A program made the position numbers and the translations under genes. From positions 62,001-126,000 of the forward strand of contig NZ_CALHDW010000002.1 of assembly GCF_938023125.1 (NCBI RefSeq): a stretch of 64,000 nt of DNA. Reading direction: 5' to 3'. Shown here piece after piece: positions 1 through 7,709 of the stretch (position 1 is the first letter of the stretch; each line of letters opens with the position of its first letter). This DNA is from an uncultured Porphyromonas sp. Lineage in GTDB: Bacteria; Bacteroidota; Bacteroidia; Bacteroidales; Porphyromonadaceae. The notes beneath the pieces are model-generated. The model ran no database searches and had not been told where the DNA came from. It saw nothing but the letters and a program-made list of their open reading frames with translations.

Positions 1-352
1 CGATCAGTACCGGATTGCTTTTCTTGAGACGGCATAGGATCTGGATAAGCCGCTCCACTTCCTTCTCCCGCCCAATCATGGGGTCTAGCTTACCCGTCTG
101 AGCAAGCTTTGTTAGGTCTGTACCAAAGGTAGAGAGGGCTTTGAGTTGAGGGTCTTTGTGCTTCTCTCTCTCAGACGATGGGCCTGAAGAGGAATTGCTT
201 GCCCCCTCGTTGTTTTTATCCGGCAGAGACTCCTCAAAGTCCTCTTGGCTAATGCCATTGAGAACCGTTGTCCCTTCTCGGTCTGGATCCATCCCCCTGA
301 GGTGGTTGGTTTGCTTTATATTATTGTAGTCCATAATGCACTTCATTCTCAT
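1..352 (-). CDS. Clp/Hsp100 AAA+ ATPase, N-terminal part (runs off window)
   Basis: The 5' part of a minus-strand gene whose 3' end lies beyond base 1. The last visible residues, FGTDLTKLAQTGKLDP and then IGREKEVERLIQILCR, are the entry to the first AAA+ module of ClpC/ClpA-type unfoldases, which feed substrates to ClpP or remodel aggregates. The stretch before it is a charged, Ser/Asn-rich linker rather than a Clp N-domain. In-frame ATGs lie at 352, 346 and 334 and an in-frame TAA at 434-436, so only about 65-75 residues precede the ATPase module, against roughly 150 in ordinary ClpC. The rplT terminator at 496-537 leaves no room for a normal N-domain upstream. The family is well supported; the exact subfamily (ClpC-like or ClpA-like) and the start are uncertain. 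Confidence 0.75.
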   Translation of the reverse strand, partial: MRMKCIMDYNNIKQTNHLRGMDPDREGTTVLNGISQEDFEESLPDKNNEGASNSSSGPSSEREKHKDPQLKALSTFGTDLTKLAQTGKLDPMIGREKEVERLIQILCRLKKSNPVLI

Positions 353-495
353 TATTTGCTTCAGACTCTTGCAACGTGCAAGTGTCGTCTCGGAGCTAAA
401 TACTCTCGAGGCTATCTGATTATTAGGAGGAAATTACAAAAACTGTGCCAAAAGACAACCTGTCATCCTCTCAGAGTTGGGGATAGATAGCAAAA

Positions 496-537
496 AAGAA
501 GGGCAATCAACTCATGCCTTGAGTGATTGCCCTTCTT
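496..537 (-). terminator. Terminator of the thrS-infC-rpmI-rplT operon
   Basis: An inverted repeat of about 18 bp (AAGAAGGGCAATCA with its complement, plus CTCA/TGAG) is followed on the minus strand by a run of six T. It lies past the rplT stop and before the divergently placed Clp gene start, so it most likely ends the ribosomal-protein transcript. Confidence 0.85.
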
Positions 538-658
538 GGTGATGTAAACCTAAAAGCTCCTCTCTTGTTTCCTCTTTCCCCTCTATTGCGCCATTTTACG
601 ATGGCTATTAAGAGTAGGGTACTAGCGTACCAAGAGAAGAGAGTCTCTGTTGTAGGGT

Positions 659-1003
659 TTATTTTACCTTCTCTACGATAGCTTTGAAAGCTGCAGGGTT
701 GTTCATAGCGAGGTCTGCTAGAACCTTGCGATTGATCTCGATACCCTTGCTGTGAAGAGCTCCCATGAGACGAGAGTAAGACATCCCTTCCATACGAGCT
801 GCAGCGTTGATACGTTGGATCCAAAGTGCGCGGAAGTTGCGTTTTTTATTCTTACGATCGCGGTAAGCATAGGTAAGACCCTTTTCCCAAGTATTCTTGG
901 CAACGGTCCATACATTGCGGCGAGCACCGTAGTAACCGCGAGTTAGTTTAAGTATTCTCTTGCGCTTTGCGCGAGATGCTACATGATTTACTGATCTTGG
1001 CAT
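659..1003 (-). CDS. rplT: 50S ribosomal protein L20
   Basis: A 114-residue, strongly basic protein beginning MPRSVNHVASRAKRKRILKL, the conserved L20 N-terminus, with the typical NFRALWIQRINAA block in the middle. L20 binds 23S rRNA early in assembly of the large subunit. Length and start match the family. It is the last gene of thrS-infC-rpmI-rplT and is followed by a strong terminator. In enterobacteria and Bacillus L20 represses its own operon through a leader RNA. The 143-nt gap upstream is long enough for such an element, but I see no recognisable structure in it. Confidence 0.98.
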   Translation of the reverse strand: MPRSVNHVASRAKRKRILKLTRGYYGARRNVWTVAKNTWEKGLTYAYRDRKNKKRNFRALWIQRINAAARMEGMSYSRLMGALHSKGIEINRKVLADLAMNNPAAFKAIVEKVK

Positions 1004-1146
1004 AATAATTCGTTTTTGATGGGCAGCGGCTCTCGGTAGTCGATGCTACTCGTGAACTCTTTATCGGGCTTGCCCCTCGGTGAAACTTCGTTTTCTCTGA
1101 AAAACTTCTGATCGGATGTGGTTAATTGATACAGGAGAAGTTGCTA

Positions 1147-1344
1147 TTAACGCATAACGAGCATCTCTCTTACGCTGGCAACGTTGGCCTTTTCTACCAA
1201 CCCACTATACGTAAGATTACGTTTGCGCTTTTTGCTCTTCTTCGTGAGAATGTGGCTCTTAAAAGCATGTTTTCTCTTGATCTTCCCAGATCCGGTGATC
1301 GCGAAGCGTTTCTTTGCTCCCGATACAGTCTTTTGTTTAGGCAT
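1147..1344 (-). CDS. rpmI: 50S ribosomal protein L35
   Basis: 65 residues beginning MPKQKTVSGAKKRFAITGSG, the standard L35 start and length. The open frame continues 17 codons upstream without family similarity, so I place the start at base 1344. The protein is very rich in Lys and Arg, as expected for an rRNA-binding protein. It sits between infC and rplT, the usual order in most bacteria, and is presumably translated from the same message. Confidence 0.97.
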   Translation of the reverse strand: MPKQKTVSGAKKRFAITGSGKIKRKHAFKSHILTKKSKKRKRNLTYSGLVEKANVASVREMLVMR

Positions 1345-1475
1345 TTTCTTTTCTAATTTATTCGTGAAACTTTCAGTACTACTTCCTGCAACCATGGGGC
1401 ACGCCTATGCCCTTCTGTTTACAGCCTTCTCCCTCTCTCTTAAAAGGAGATCGAAGTGAAATAGCACTCTCTTTG

Positions 1476-2087
1476 TTACTTGCTTTCTGTTTCTGCAGCT
1501 TGGGTCTCCACTTGAGGCTTGGGCTGTTGTTTCTTTGGTGCTGTTCCTTTTTTGGGGGCGAGCATCATAAACATTCGTTTTCCTTCGAGCGAAGGCATGC
1601 TCTCCACTGTTGCTATATCTTCCAAATCGGTAGCAAAGCGAAGTAGGAGTACCTCCCCTTGGTCTTTGAAAAGGATAGAGCGACCTCGGAAGAATACATA
1701 GGCCTTTACCTTCGAACCTTCCCCGATAAAGCTACGAGCATGCTTGAGCTTAAAGTTGTAGTCGTGATCGTCTGTTTGGGGACCGAAGCGGATCTCCTTG
1801 ATTACGACCTTTACAGAATTGCTCTTTTGCTCCTTGAGCTTTTTCTTCTTTTGATAGATAAACTTCTGGTAGTCAATCACCCGGCAAACGGGAGGATTGG
1901 CCTCTGCAGCAATTTCTACAAGGTCGAGACCGGCACGATCTGCTATGCGTAGAGCCTCTTGTATGGGATAGATACCTTGGTTCACATTATCGCCCGTGAG
2001 ACGAACCTCGCGTGCTGTAATGGCTTCGTTAATACGATGCTGATCTCTATTGTTGTTATTGCCGCTATGCTTCTTGTTGTCGTTCAC
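1476..2087 (-). CDS. infC: Translation initiation factor IF-3
   Basis: 203 residues. IF-3 binds the 30S subunit, prevents premature joining of 50S and checks start-codon pairing. The N-domain (about residues 17-85, with HRINEAI and VCRVIDYQKF) is followed by a Lys-rich linker and the C-domain with KEIRFGPQTDDHDYNFK. A Gln/Pro/Glu-rich tail of about 25 residues extends past the usual end, and a short Asn-rich leader precedes the N-domain. The start here is ATG rather than the rare ATT/ATC used in enterobacteria. It lies 119 nt downstream of thrS and 131 nt upstream of rpmI. Confidence 0.97.
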   Translation of the reverse strand: MNDNKKHSGNNNNRDQHRINEAITAREVRLTGDNVNQGIYPIQEALRIADRAGLDLVEIAAEANPPVCRVIDYQKFIYQKKKKLKEQKSNSVKVVIKEIRFGPQTDDHDYNFKLKHARSFIGEGSKVKAYVFFRGRSILFKDQGEVLLLRFATDLEDIATVESMPSLEGKRMFMMLAPKKGTAPKKQQPKPQVETQAAETESK

Positions 2088-2206
2088 TATCCTTTTTCTT
2101 AAGGGGTTGAGGGTTCTGAATATTCTTGTTTCTTTTCTTCTATATCTCCAGAGTGGTGATCCTGATGAGTTGTTCTACGCTCGAGTCTTGTGTAAGGCTC
2201 TGTTTA

Positions 2207-4159
2207 TCAGCGGTCTCGCTGCCAGGCGTTCATTTCATCATCCACCTCTTGGCAGATTTTCTCCGCAAAGGTAGCTAATTTTACGGAACCTTGGTCTCCT
2301 TCTCCCTGCTTTCTTACAGAAACGGTTTCGTTTTCGCACTCTTGTGCACCCACGATTAGGAGGTAAGGAATGCGCTTGAGTTCGTTGTCTCGTATCTTTC
2401 TACCGATCTTCTCGTTGCGGTCGTCTACCGTTGCGGTTATGTCGTGATCGGCCAAGAAGTCCCTGACTTTATAAGCGTATTCGTTGAAGTTCTCACCGAT
2501 AGGTAGCACGACAACCTGATCCGGAGTTAACCAAAGGGGGAAGCGGCCTGCGGTGTGCTCAATAAGGACAGCAACGAAGCGCTCCATGGAGCCGAAAGGT
2601 GCTCTGTGGATCATCACAGGGCGGTGCTTCTGATTGTCTTCGCCCGTGTATTCGAGGTCGAATCGCTCCGGCAAATTGTAATCGACCTGGATTGTACCCA
2701 ATTGCCAGCGACGGCCAATGGCATCTTTGACCATAAAGTCGAGCTTGGGCCCGTAGAAAGCGGCTTCTCCATACTCAACTACAGCAGGCAGTCCCTTCTC
2801 TTGGCAGGCCTCTATAATAGCCTGTTCGGCACGATCCCAATTCTCATCACTCCCGATATATTTCTCGCGATTGTTTTTGTCGCGGAGTGATATTTGAGCT
2901 TCGAAGTTCTCAAATTTGAGGGCCTTAAATATGATGAATATGATATCCATCACCTTGAGGAACTCGTCTTTTACCTGCTCGGGCATACAGAAGATGTGCG
3001 CATCGTCTTGGGTAAAGCCACGTACACGGGTGAGACCATGTAGCTCACCACTCTGTTCGTAGCGGTATACGGTACCAAACTCGGCAAGGCGTACCGGAAG
3101 GTCTCGGTAAGAGTGCGGTTTGATGCGGTAGATCTCGCAGTGATGAGGGCAGTTCATGGGTTTAAGCATGAATTCCTCACCCTCCTGAGGCGTGGTGATG
3201 GGGCGGAATGAGTCTGCCCCATACTTGGCATAATGCCCGGAGGTCTTATAAAGTTCGATGTTCCCGATATGGGGCGTCATTACCTGTTGGTAGCCAAAGT
3301 CTTTTTGGATCTTCTTGAGAAAATCTTCGAGACGGAGGCGAAGTCGAGTACCACGAGGGAGCCAAAGGGGAAGCCCTGCACCTACCGTTTGGGAGAAAGC
3401 GAATAGCTCTAGCTCCTTGCCAATCTTGCGGTGGTCCCGCTTTTTGGCCTCTTCGAGTACGGCAAGGTACTCATCGAGCATCTTCTTTTTTGGGAAGGTG
3501 ATACCATAGATACGTGTTAATTGCTTGCGCTTTTCGTCGCCACGCCAGTATGCCCCGGCTACGCTGAGCAGTTTTACAGCCTTAATGTACCCTGTGTTGG
3601 GGAGGTGAGGGCCTCGGCACAAGTCGGTAAAGCTACCTTGAGAGTAGGTGGTAATAGTACCATCCTCTAGGTCGTTGATTAGCTCTACTTTGTAGGTTTG
3701 CCCCTCGTTTGCAAAGCGATTGAGGGCCTCTTGCTTGCTGATGGAGCAGCGAGCCAAAGGTTGTTTCTCTTTGGCAAACTCGAGCATCTTCTCCTCGATC
3801 TTTGCCAAATCACTCTCTTTGAGCACGGTATCGCCTGTGTCTATATCGTAGTAAAACCCATTCTCAATGGCGGGTCCTATCCCAAACTGAGTGTGAGGGT
3901 ATAGGGCTTGTATAGCCTCAGCCATAAGGTGAGCGGAGGTGTGCCAATAGGCGTGCTTACCCCCTTCGTCTTCCCACTTGAGGAGTTTTACGTTTGCATC
4001 TTTCGTAAGGGGAGTGGATAGGTCAACAATCTTTCCGTCCACCTCTGCTGCCAAAACGTCTTGAGCGAGGCGAGAGCTGATCTCCTCTGCTATCTGATAC
4101 GGAGTTACACCCTCTTGGCATTCGCGTTGCGATCCATCGGGTAGCGTTATCTTTATCAT
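2207..4159 (-). CDS. thrS: Threonine--tRNA ligase
   Basis: 650 residues, normal length for bacterial ThrRS, which charges tRNA-Thr and clears mischarged Ser-tRNA-Thr. Domains in order: TGS (1-62), an editing domain with the HxxxH motif at His73 and His77, the class II catalytic core with the zinc-binding MNCPHHCEIY block near residue 340, motif 2 around YRYEQSGELHGLTRVRGFTQDD, and the C-terminal anticodon-binding domain. It is the first gene of the thrS-infC-rpmI-rplT operon. A -7 element and an adjoining perfect 7-bp inverted repeat lie 75-100 nt upstream. Confidence 0.98.
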   Translation of the reverse strand: MIKITLPDGSQRECQEGVTPYQIAEEISSRLAQDVLAAEVDGKIVDLSTPLTKDANVKLLKWEDEGGKHAYWHTSAHLMAEAIQALYPHTQFGIGPAIENGFYYDIDTGDTVLKESDLAKIEEKMLEFAKEKQPLARCSISKQEALNRFANEGQTYKVELINDLEDGTITTYSQGSFTDLCRGPHLPNTGYIKAVKLLSVAGAYWRGDEKRKQLTRIYGITFPKKKMLDEYLAVLEEAKKRDHRKIGKELELFAFSQTVGAGLPLWLPRGTRLRLRLEDFLKKIQKDFGYQQVMTPHIGNIELYKTSGHYAKYGADSFRPITTPQEGEEFMLKPMNCPHHCEIYRIKPHSYRDLPVRLAEFGTVYRYEQSGELHGLTRVRGFTQDDAHIFCMPEQVKDEFLKVMDIIFIIFKALKFENFEAQISLRDKNNREKYIGSDENWDRAEQAIIEACQEKGLPAVVEYGEAAFYGPKLDFMVKDAIGRRWQLGTIQVDYNLPERFDLEYTGEDNQKHRPVMIHRAPFGSMERFVAVLIEHTAGRFPLWLTPDQVVVLPIGENFNEYAYKVRDFLADHDITATVDDRNEKIGRKIRDNELKRIPYLLIVGAQECENETVSVRKQGEGDQGSVKLATFAEKICQEVDDEMNAWQRDR

Positions 4160-4232
4160 AGTCTTTTCTTTTCTTCCTCTATTGTTCTAATGCCCGGCAT
4201 TGACCCCTAGGAGTAGGTGTCATGCGGTCTTT

Positions 4233-4249
4233 CACAGAACAATTCTGTG
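4233..4249. promoter_or_regulatory. Perfect 7-bp inverted repeat at the thrS transcription start
   Basis: CACAGAA-CAA-TTCTGTG, directly downstream of the minus-strand -7 element of thrS. The expected start of transcription falls inside it, so it could be an operator or a short 5' hairpin. No regulator can be named from the sequence. Confidence 0.5.
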
Positions 4250-4257
4250 CAAAGTTA
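4250..4257 (-). promoter_or_regulatory. thrS operon promoter, -7 element
   Basis: TAACTTTG on the minus strand matches the Bacteroidota -7 consensus TAnnTTTG. A -33 TTG at the right spacing is not obvious. It lies about 90 nt upstream of the thrS ATG. Confidence 0.6.
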
Positions 4258-4474
4258 CAACTTTATACCCAATCAGCCACTTTTTCCTGGGGAGTTGTTT
4301 CTCGGAAATTTCCAGGCCTGTTGTTTTTCTTTTTCAGGCCTATAACAAAATATTTCTAGGGTGAGATTTTGAGGGATATAGGCTGGTTTTTCGGAAAATC
4401 TTGGGCAGCAAATTCTCAAACTTCAGGCGAGTTTATTTTGAACCTCTTTTGAGACTTCGTTTTCCCCTGGCCGG

Positions 4475-4503
4475 TTGCGGATGAGGTGAATACGCTATCT
4501 TTG
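4475..4503 (+). promoter_or_regulatory. grpE-dnaJ promoter
   Basis: TTG at 4475-4477 and TATCTTTG at 4496-4503, 18 nt apart, fit the Bacteroidota -33/-7 pattern well. Transcription should begin near 4510, giving a leader of about 130 nt. No heat-shock repeat of the CIRCE type is visible. Confidence 0.7.
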
Positions 4504-4640
4504 TAGCCGAATTGTCGGATATGCACCTACTAGTAAGGTTCTGGCCCAGTTTTTGTATTTCCGTCTCGGGGGACGACCCTACCGGCAGTTTAAGGCGAGT
4601 GGATGGGTTCCCCTTAACGAGATTAGATACATTGCAATGG

Positions 4641-5213
4641 ATGAATGAAGATATGAAGCAAAAAAAAGAGACCGAAAAAGAACTTGAGCAGAACGCTGCC
4701 AAGTCTCAGCATACAGAGGAAACAGTCCCCCAGAATGCCCCCGAAGTGGAGCAAGAGGCGCAAGACGAGCTCTCCAAAATAAAGGAGGAGTTGGCTGTGG
4801 CCAACGATAAGTATCTGCGTCTGGTGGCCGAGTACGACAACTTTCGCAAGCGCACAATAAAGGAAAAAGCCGACTTGATACAGAATGGAGGGGAGCGTAT
4901 CTTGCTTGACCTCTTGCCCGTTGTCGACGACATCGAATTGGCTCTCAAGAATATTCGAGAGGCTAGTGATGTCTCTGCTTTGCGGGAGGGCGTAGAACTT
5001 ATTTGTGGTAAATTTTCGGATTATCTTTCACGGCATGGAGTAGAGGAGATCAGGGCGATAGGGCAGCCCTTCGATGATGAGAAGGAGCAAGCTATTGCCA
5101 TGGTGCCGGTCCCAAGTGAAGAGCAAAAAGGTATAGTAATTGATTGCACCAAAAAAGGATATACTCTCAATGGCAAGGTACTTCGCTTTGCGGATGTGGT
5201 AGTAGGGGAGTAA
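4641..5213 (+). CDS. grpE: Nucleotide exchange factor GrpE
   Basis: 190 residues from the chosen ATG (MNEDMKQKKE...). GrpE releases ADP from DnaK and restarts the chaperone cycle. The first 60 residues are acidic and Lys/Glu/Gln-rich, followed by a long helix containing YLRLVAEYDNFRKRT, the signature region of the dimeric helical domain, and a C-terminal beta-wing ending GYTLNGKVLRFADVVV. The frame is open 43 codons further upstream, but that part is unlike GrpE. A second ATG at 4653 is also possible. dnaJ follows 28 nt later, so the two are presumably co-transcribed. dnaK is not in the window. Confidence 0.95.
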   Translation: MNEDMKQKKETEKELEQNAAKSQHTEETVPQNAPEVEQEAQDELSKIKEELAVANDKYLRLVAEYDNFRKRTIKEKADLIQNGGERILLDLLPVVDDIELALKNIREASDVSALREGVELICGKFSDYLSRHGVEEIRAIGQPFDDEKEQAIAMVPVPSEEQKGIVIDCTKKGYTLNGKVLRFADVVVGE

Positions 5214-5241
5214 ATAGTATCTCGGAGCAATTATAGATAAT

Positions 5242-6390
5242 ATGGCAACAAAAAGAGATTATTACGAGGTACTTGGTGTGGACAAAAACGCCACAGCAGA
5301 AGAACTGAAAAAGGCTTATCGCAAGATGGCCATCAAGTACCATCCTGATAAAAATCCTGGAGACAAGGAGGCTGAAGAGAAGTTTAAGGAGGCAGCCGAA
5401 GCCTATGACGTACTGAGCGATGCCGATAAGCGAGCACGCTACGATCGCTTGGGTCATGCAGGAGTCGATGGTGCCGCCGGTGCCGGAGGATTCTCGGGTG
5501 GCGGTATGTCTATGGAAGATATATTCAGTCACTTCGGAGATATATTCGGTGGCGGATTTGGCGGATTCGGAGGCTTCGGAAATGACGGACCTGTAGTACC
5601 TCAGGGTACTGATATGAGGGTCAATATTCGCCTGACCCTGCGCGATATAGCCAAGGGGGTGACTAAGAAGATCAAGGTCAAGAAGAAGGTGGCTTGTAGC
5701 ATCTGTCACGGAAAGGGTACTACAGAGTCGGATGGGAAAAGCACTTGCTCCGTATGTCACGGAACGGGTCGGACCTCACGTGTAGTCCGTACTCCTTTTG
5801 GGCAAATGCAGTCCCAAACAACGTGTCAAAATTGCCACGGTACAGGAGAGGTGATAACGAAACCTTGTGCTCATTGTCATGGCGAGGGTATCGAAAATGG
5901 AGAAGAACTTGTAACCTTTGATGTACCCGCCGGAGCCAGCGAAGGGATGCAGATGACCCTGCGAGGCAAGGGAAATGCAGCGCCTCATGGAGGGGAAAAT
6001 GGGGATCTGATCGTGCTATTCTCGGAGATTGAAGACCCCAATTTGATCCGTAATGGCAATGATCTTATATATAATCTTCTCATCCCCGTGCATATAGCTA
6101 TACAGGGGGGAAAGGTCGAGGTTCCTACCATTGATGGAGTGGCACGAGTGAGCATAGAGCCAGGCACTCAGCCGGGGAAAATCCTTCGTCTCAGGGACAA
6201 GGGCCTCCCCAGTGTTCGGGGCTATGGCCATGGGGATTTACTCATCAATGTGAATGTATTTATCCCAAAAACGTTGGGCAAAGAGGAAAGTGAATTGGTC
6301 GAAAAGATGGCGTCAAAGCCCAGCTTTATGCCCACGCCAAAAGATAGAGAACTTATTGATAAGAAATATCGGGAGATGCTGGCTCGCTAG
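5242..6390 (+). CDS. dnaJ: Chaperone protein DnaJ
   Basis: 382 residues, a complete type I Hsp40. The J domain (1-70) carries the essential HPD at 34-36. A Gly/Phe-rich linker follows (about 72-115). The zinc-finger domain holds four CxxCxGxG repeats (CSICHGKG, CSVCHGTG, CQNCHGTG, CAHCHGEG). The C-terminal substrate-binding domains follow. It stimulates DnaK ATPase and delivers clients. It sits directly after grpE, and the next gene starts 26 nt later with no terminator between them. Confidence 0.98.
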   Translation: MATKRDYYEVLGVDKNATAEELKKAYRKMAIKYHPDKNPGDKEAEEKFKEAAEAYDVLSDADKRARYDRLGHAGVDGAAGAGGFSGGGMSMEDIFSHFGDIFGGGFGGFGGFGNDGPVVPQGTDMRVNIRLTLRDIAKGVTKKIKVKKKVACSICHGKGTTESDGKSTCSVCHGTGRTSRVVRTPFGQMQSQTTCQNCHGTGEVITKPCAHCHGEGIENGEELVTFDVPAGASEGMQMTLRGKGNAAPHGGENGDLIVLFSEIEDPNLIRNGNDLIYNLLIPVHIAIQGGKVEVPTIDGVARVSIEPGTQPGKILRLRDKGLPSVRGYGHGDLLINVNVFIPKTLGKEESELVEKMASKPSFMPTPKDRELIDKKYREMLAR

Positions 6391-6416
6391 TCGCCTACCC
6401 GCATCGATATTCGCTT

Positions 6417-7709
6417 ATGAAGCAACAAAATAAGAATGTTTGGAGTTGTTGGCTATTCTGTAGTCTGCTGAGTGGGCTTTTATCCCTCTTGGCGGTTCTT
6501 CCCCTGCAGGCAGAGCCTGTCGAGGAGGAACATACGGCAACTCCATTTAGCCCTTCGCTGGATAGCATTCCCACCCCTACGGTGAGTCTGCTGATTGTCC
6601 CGCCAAGAGACGAGGCTATTTATACGATCTATGGTCATGCGGCCATCCGAATACAAGGGGGCGTGGGGCTTACAGACCGGGTATACAACTATGGGGTTTT
6701 TGATTACGATGCCCCCAACTTTACGGCGAAATTTATTGCAGGGCGTACCGATGATTACATGCTCGCAGCTCAATACACGGCGGACTATGTACACAGCTAC
6801 ACAGAGCAGGGGTGCGATGTATATGAGTTGGTGTTGAATCTAAAACCGGAAGAAGCAAGAAAGGTGGAGGCTCTCCTTATGGATAATGCTCTTCCCGAAA
6901 ATGCTAAGTATAGATACAATGTCGTCTACGACAATTGCGCTACGCGCCCTGTTGCCATCTTAGAGAAAGCAATACAAGGGCGCTTGTTGTATCCCGAGGA
7001 TCTCAAGCCTTTTCTTGGGGTCACTTGGCGTAGTATGATCGATCATTGCAGCACTAAGTGGGCATGGCTCAAGCTGGGGACCGACTTAGCTTTAGGGATG
7101 CCTGCGGATGAAAAAGTAGAGGTGAGGGAGCAGGTTTTTCTTCCTCTCTATTTGCTTGATATAATGCGTTATACTCGTATTGTGGATGAGCAAGGCGAGG
7201 AGCGCAAGCTCGTACTCTCCGAGACTTCTTATATACGCACGGCAGAGCCTTCGATGGTTGCCCCTACGCCATTCTACCTACATCCGGGAGCTTTGGCGGC
7301 TCTTCTTCTAATAGGGGTACTTGTTGTTTGTGCCATAGATCGTAAGGGTCGCAAGGGATGTCGCATATTCTATGCCGGGTACTTTGCCGTTTTGGGATTG
7401 GTGGGAGTAGTGCTATTTTTTCTTTCTTTCTTATCATTGCATCCTCTTACATGGCCTAACCTTAACCTCATCTCGTTGCATCCTCTACACCTTTTTGTGG
7501 GGGCGCCTCTTATACTTTTTGCTCCCTACTCGCGTTGGAGCTACTGGTACCATCTTATCAATATAGGTCTGCAATTACTTTATGTCTTACTGATTGTATT
7601 TGCAGGTTGGCAGACGCCCAATTTGGCTCCTGTTGCATGGGCTTTGGGCAGTGTGGTGATATCTCTTCGTTTGATAGTTACAGCTAATCTAAAAAAAGCT
7701 CGGCAATGA
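6417..7709 (+). CDS. lnb: Lnb-like (DUF4105) lipoprotein N-acyltransferase, membrane-anchored
   Basis: 430 residues. A signal anchor (about 10-32) leads into a periplasmic domain of the DUF4105/Lnb type (about 52-240), with conserved YGHAAIRI around His74 and YDNCATRP around Cys174, the likely catalytic His and Cys. From about residue 280 to the end there are roughly five hydrophobic membrane segments. Proteins of this architecture were shown in Bacteroides to add the third acyl chain to outer-membrane lipoproteins, in place of the Lnt of proteobacteria; activity of this copy is inferred. It overlaps the next gene by 4 nt (ATGA), implying translational coupling with a PafA-like protein. Grounds: motif recognition and topology; I rate the family likely and the exact function probable. 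Confidence 0.75.
   Translation: MKQQNKNVWSCWLFCSLLSGLLSLLAVLPLQAEPVEEEHTATPFSPSLDSIPTPTVSLLIVPPRDEAIYTIYGHAAIRIQGGVGLTDRVYNYGVFDYDAPNFTAKFIAGRTDDYMLAAQYTADYVHSYTEQGCDVYELVLNLKPEEARKVEALLMDNALPENAKYRYNVVYDNCATRPVAILEKAIQGRLLYPEDLKPFLGVTWRSMIDHCSTKWAWLKLGTDLALGMPADEKVEVREQVFLPLYLLDIMRYTRIVDEQGEERKLVLSETSYIRTAEPSMVAPTPFYLHPGALAALLLIGVLVVCAIDRKGRKGCRIFYAGYFAVLGLVGVVLFFLSFLSLHPLTWPNLNLISLHPLHLFVGAPLILFAPYSRWSYWYHLINIGLQLLYVLLIVFAGWQTPNLAPVAWALGSVVISLRLIVTANLKKARQ

Larger units (their letters stand above)
4160..4640. other. Divergent control region between thrS and grpE
   Basis: 481 bp without a convincing gene. It holds the thrS -7 element and palindrome (4233-4257), an AT-rich middle with two copies of CAGGCCT near 4312-4350, and the grpE promoter (4475-4503) followed by about 130 nt of leader before the chosen grpE ATG. 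The frame of grpE stays open upstream to 4512, but those 43 codons show no GrpE similarity and begin only a few bases after the -7 element. Confidence 0.6.

Noticed and set aside
245..490. 81-codon plus-strand frame opposite the Clp gene start
   Set aside because: No similarity and covers the gap with the rplT terminator; the opposite strand has clear Clp sequence.
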